Shown here: positions 32,569-34,445 of the stretch, in pieces
Numbering within the stretch: the stretch's first letter is position 1
Layout: each line of letters begins with the position of its first letter
Origin: Coprococcus sp.
Lineage (GTDB): Bacteria > Bacillota > Clostridia > Lachnospirales > Lachnospiraceae
Direction: 5' to 3'
Length of the DNA: 34,445 bases
NCBI GenBank assembly: GCA_016297325.1
Contig: JAEDGW010000016.1
Coordinates: forward strand, 1 to 34,445
Program-made: the position numbers and the translations under genes
Notes under the pieces: model-generated
What the model was told of the DNA's origin: nothing
Databases searched by the model: none
The model's input: the letters and a program-made list of their open reading frames with translations, nothing else

Positions 32569-33444
32569 TTAATCACCGAGAGAGTTGCTCGTTTCTTTTT
32601 TTATGTCAATAACATCATATAAATACATCTTCCCGTCATTTGAATGCCTTACCAGCATAGAAGCATGGAAAACATTGTACCTTTCTACCTCACCAGAATC
32701 ACCATAAACAGGGAGTGCAAATCTTGAATCATATCTGTACCAGCCATTTTTACCATCTCGTTTATGTTTGTCCCCCCTATTCTCTCTAAAATGTTTTCCC
32801 ACGGCAATTTCAACAAGTTCGGGAATACCTGTTGCAGCATTTGCTTTCGCTTTTGCATTAGCACCTTTAATACTATTTGTATATTTAGATCCAGTATATT
32901 CACTTGGTAAATCTGAACCGATATAAATTACATCCCCTGTAGAAGCAACCATATAAAATTCACCAACAAATTCCTTTAAATATGCCCTAACCTCTTTCCA
33001 ATTGATAGACCTTTTACCTTTAAACCTAATGTCATTTATTACTACAATATTATTTCCATCAACATCCTGAACGATCGAGACATTTCTCTCTGTTTTCTTT
33101 GAATCAGCGTTGATATCTCTACATACATCTAAAAGCTCAAAATATCTGGCAATTCTCCTTCTACTTTCATAATCTGATGTTCTGAATACTTCAAGGATGT
33201 GTCTTTCATCAACATAGGAGTCCTTATCCTCTCGTTCAAATTCATCAGCCTTGTCACAGAACAAATCCACAAGAGACATATCAAGTGCTTTACAAATAAT
33301 AACCAATTTATCAGCCTGTGGATTGATTTTTTTCTTTCTCCAATCACTAATGGTACTCGTTGCAATCCCGGTTCTCCGTGACAATTCAGTCTGGCTCATA
33401 TGCAATTCATCAAGTCTTGCAAATATCTTTTCATATATTTTCAT
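32569..33444 (-). CDS. XRE regulator with a conserved unknown C-terminal domain
   Basis: 291 residues from ATG at 33444 (GGGG 7 bases upstream); the longer frame to 33483 crosses the promoter. Residues about 1-62 are a Cro/CI-type helix-turn-helix (HMSQTELSRRTGIATSTISD, WRKKKINPQADKLVIICKAL). A helical linker (65-115) leads to a compact second domain (about 125-285) with INDIRFKGKRSINWKEVRAY, GSDLPSEYTGSKYT, KGANAKAKANAATGIPELVE, KNGWYRYDSRFALPVYGDSG and YNVFHASMLVRHSNDGKMYL. This layout reminds me of phage polyvalent BECR-type nuclease or effector domains, but I cannot confirm a family. A promoter and a palindromic operator lie immediately upstream, so it probably represses itself. A DNA-binding antitoxin-like or prophage-type regulator are both possible. 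Confidence 0.85.
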   Translation of the reverse strand: MKIYEKIFARLDELHMSQTELSRRTGIATSTISDWRKKKINPQADKLVIICKALDMSLVDLFCDKADEFEREDKDSYVDERHILEVFRTSDYESRRRIARYFELLDVCRDINADSKKTERNVSIVQDVDGNNIVVINDIRFKGKRSINWKEVRAYLKEFVGEFYMVASTGDVIYIGSDLPSEYTGSKYTNSIKGANAKAKANAATGIPELVEIAVGKHFRENRGDKHKRDGKNGWYRYDSRFALPVYGDSGEVERYNVFHASMLVRHSNDGKMYLYDVIDIKKETSNSLGD

Positions 33445-33459
33445 GACGCATCCCCATTT

Positions 33460-33471
33460 CCGATTTTTCGG
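33460..33471. promoter_or_regulatory. CCGATTTTTCGG palindrome, putative XRE operator copy 1
   Basis: CCGA-TTTT-TCGG sits 2 bases downstream of the -10 of the XRE promoter, over the likely start of transcription and 15 bases before the ATG, the position expected for autorepression. Confidence 0.7.
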
Positions 33472-33473
33472 AT

Positions 33474-33502
33474 ATTGTATCATGCCGTATTATTTCTTGC
33501 AA
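33474..33502 (-). promoter_or_regulatory. Promoter of the XRE gene
   Basis: On the minus strand TTGCAA (33502-33497), 17 bases, TACAAT (33479-33474). Confidence 0.75.
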
Positions 33503-33597
33503 CACTCTAAGTATTAATTTTCAAATCTCCGTAAAAGGTGTCAGGTGTTACAGATCCGCCATGAGAAGCCATTTCCAGATTGGTATCACCTCTATAT

Positions 33598-33912
33598 CTA
33601 TACCATCATATTCAAGATTTCAAAGAAAAAAACATTATCTACTCCATAGCGTCTGATAAGTTCGATTGCAACAAGGTTCTCAAATTGGGCCGATTTTGAA
33701 TCCAGCAGCATAAGGCCAAGAAGGCCGATGCTCTTTAATATGTTGGTCAATCTGCTGAAAGACAGAGGTTTTGTAACTGATTCGGCTATTCTTTTGAGTA
33801 TCAGTTTTACGGCAAAATCGTTTGATATCTTATTTCTCGTTATTATATCCCCAAGGTAGATGGTTTGATAAATGCTGCTAAGAAATGCGCGTTTGTTCTT
33901 TATATCAACCAA
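33598..33912 (-). pseudogene. Fragment of an ATP-binding DUF4143-family protein
   Basis: 104 residues. FLSSIYQTIYLGDIITRNKI, LKRIAESVTKPLSFSRLTNI and ENLVAIELIRRYGVDNVFFF are typical of the C-terminal DUF4143 part of AAA_14 ATPases (about 400 residues). The N-terminal ATPase with its P-loop is missing. The usual 60 or so residues between the NILKSIG segment and the ENLVAIELIRR segment are reduced to a short bridge, so there is also an internal deletion. No ribosome site is seen. Debris. Confidence 0.75.
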
Positions 33913-33953
33913 TTCGGGAAAAATCCTCCCTTATCCAGGACAATCATGCAACA

Positions 33954-33979
33954 TTTTTGTCTTATATGCAAGACAAAAA
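33954..33979. terminator. AT-rich hairpin with T and A tracts, terminator-like
   Basis: TTTTTGTCTT and AAGACAAAAA (10 bp, perfect) around ATATGC. It lies between the DUF4143 and IS66 fragments and could be an element end or a weak bidirectional terminator. The rest of 33913-34047 contains a 12-bp palindrome CCAAATATTTGG at 34033-34044 and no gene. Confidence 0.45.
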
Positions 33980-34047
33980 CACCGTAAAATTGTCTCCTAT
34001 TAAAGATAGTATATACAGTTAAGAGGGAAATGCCAAATATTTGGGAG

Positions 34048-34150
34048 ATGAATTATGGCAACGCGCCTTGCTATTCGGGAAAGCAGCTTGCGACTTGGAC
34101 CGCTATTATTCAGGAATGTAGGAACAGTGGCATAAAATCCAATGAACGAA
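34048..34150 (+). pseudogene. IS66 small-ORF (TnpA) N-terminal fragment
   Basis: From ATG 34048 the plus strand reads MNYGNAPCYSGKQLATWTAI followed by IQECRNSGIKSN. The W..II.ECR.SG pattern is the start of the short accessory protein of IS66 elements. The match ends near 34145, and the frame stops at 34164 after a few unrelated residues where IS21 sequence begins on the other strand. Confidence 0.6.
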
Positions 34151-34445
34151 CTTCCTTGCGGTAATTCAGACAATACTCTATGAGCTTTGCATTAAGCTCC
34201 TCAAGAGACTTGGCTTTTGGTACTGGCACCATAAAATTTCTTCGTGAATAACCGACCAGATTTTCAACCAGACCTTTTTCGTTACCGCTTGCTATGTTAC
34301 AGAAATCAGTCTGAAATGCATAATGAGCTGCAAAAGCCGCGTAGCCATCGGTTGCTATAGCATGTTTGCCAAAGCCCTCCCTAACGGCAACTTTGGCATT
34401 GTCAAAAATCAATCGATTAGGCACGCCACCAAAGTGATCAAACAT
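34110..34445 (-). pseudogene. IS21-family transposase IstA, internal fragment running off the window
   Basis: 111 residues, open at the window end. GGVPNRLIFDNAKVAVREGF, ASGNEKGLVENLVGYSRRNF and LNAKLIEYCLNYRK are typical of the C-terminal half of the IstA DDE transposase; the Asp of FDNAK and the Glu of GNEKG are two of the catalytic acids. After NYRK the last 14 residues come from the neighbouring IS66 fragment, so the last 100 or so residues of IstA and the usual downstream istB gene are gone. The element cannot move on its own. Confidence 0.88.

Noticed and set aside
1..34445. tRNA or rRNA genes
   Set aside because: No cloverleaf or rRNA-like sequence was recognised on either strand by eye; a covariance scan would be the decisive test.

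Overview
The window looks like a chromosomal segment of a Lachnospiraceae-type Clostridium. Reasons: moderate-to-low GC, strong AGGAGG-like ribosome sites, a cytidylate-kinase-like protein and AEC permease of clostridial type, many TasA-like exported proteins, and short GC-rich dispersed repeats. The genus cannot be fixed from the sequence. Almost every real gene lies on the minus strand; most plus-strand open frames are shadows.

Region A (1-20.6 kb) is one long minus-strand locus that I read as an extracellular fibre/matrix system. In transcription order it holds a PilZ protein with a YcgR-like layout (20462-19779), an acidic single-pass membrane protein with a frameshifted repeat tail (19753-18515), and a non-coding leader with a dyad and a three-way-junction RNA fold. 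Next come the likely major fibre subunit (18053-17208), a hairpin spacer, four more exported proteins (17074-12991), a giant secreted protein of about 3,784 residues (12859-1505) and two further exported proteins, the last cut by the window edge. Seven of these proteins begin with a cytoplasmic head, one hydrophobic helix and an A|[WA][FY] junction like that of SipW-processed TasA. No SipW peptidase or sortase is seen.

Region B (20.6-25.05 kb) is a two-gene signalling operon: a dCache/HD-GYP/receiver protein (predicted c-di-GMP phosphodiesterase), then a hybrid histidine kinase with receiver and HPt domains. With the PilZ gene next door, it suggests that the fibre locus is tied to c-di-GMP.

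Region C (25.05-30.5 kb) is a small XRE regulator whose 3' end has been rewritten by a GC-rich palindromic repeat, then a collapsed prophage: GH25 endolysin, holin, truncated scaffold gene, a MuF minor head protein carrying a papain-fold toxin domain, and a small putative immunity gene closed by two terminators. The prophage is joined in frame to the first four membrane segments of an AEC transporter.

Region D (30.5-34.4 kb) starts with a cytidylate-kinase-like gene and then becomes a gene graveyard: a LuxR-type regulator with a nonsense codon, fused to a RhuM fragment; an intact-looking XRE regulator with a conserved unknown C-terminal domain; a DUF4143 ATPase fragment; and abutting IS66 and IS21 fragments. 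Two matching CCGA-N4-TCGG palindromes mark the XRE promoter and an orphan plus-strand promoter whose target gene is missing.
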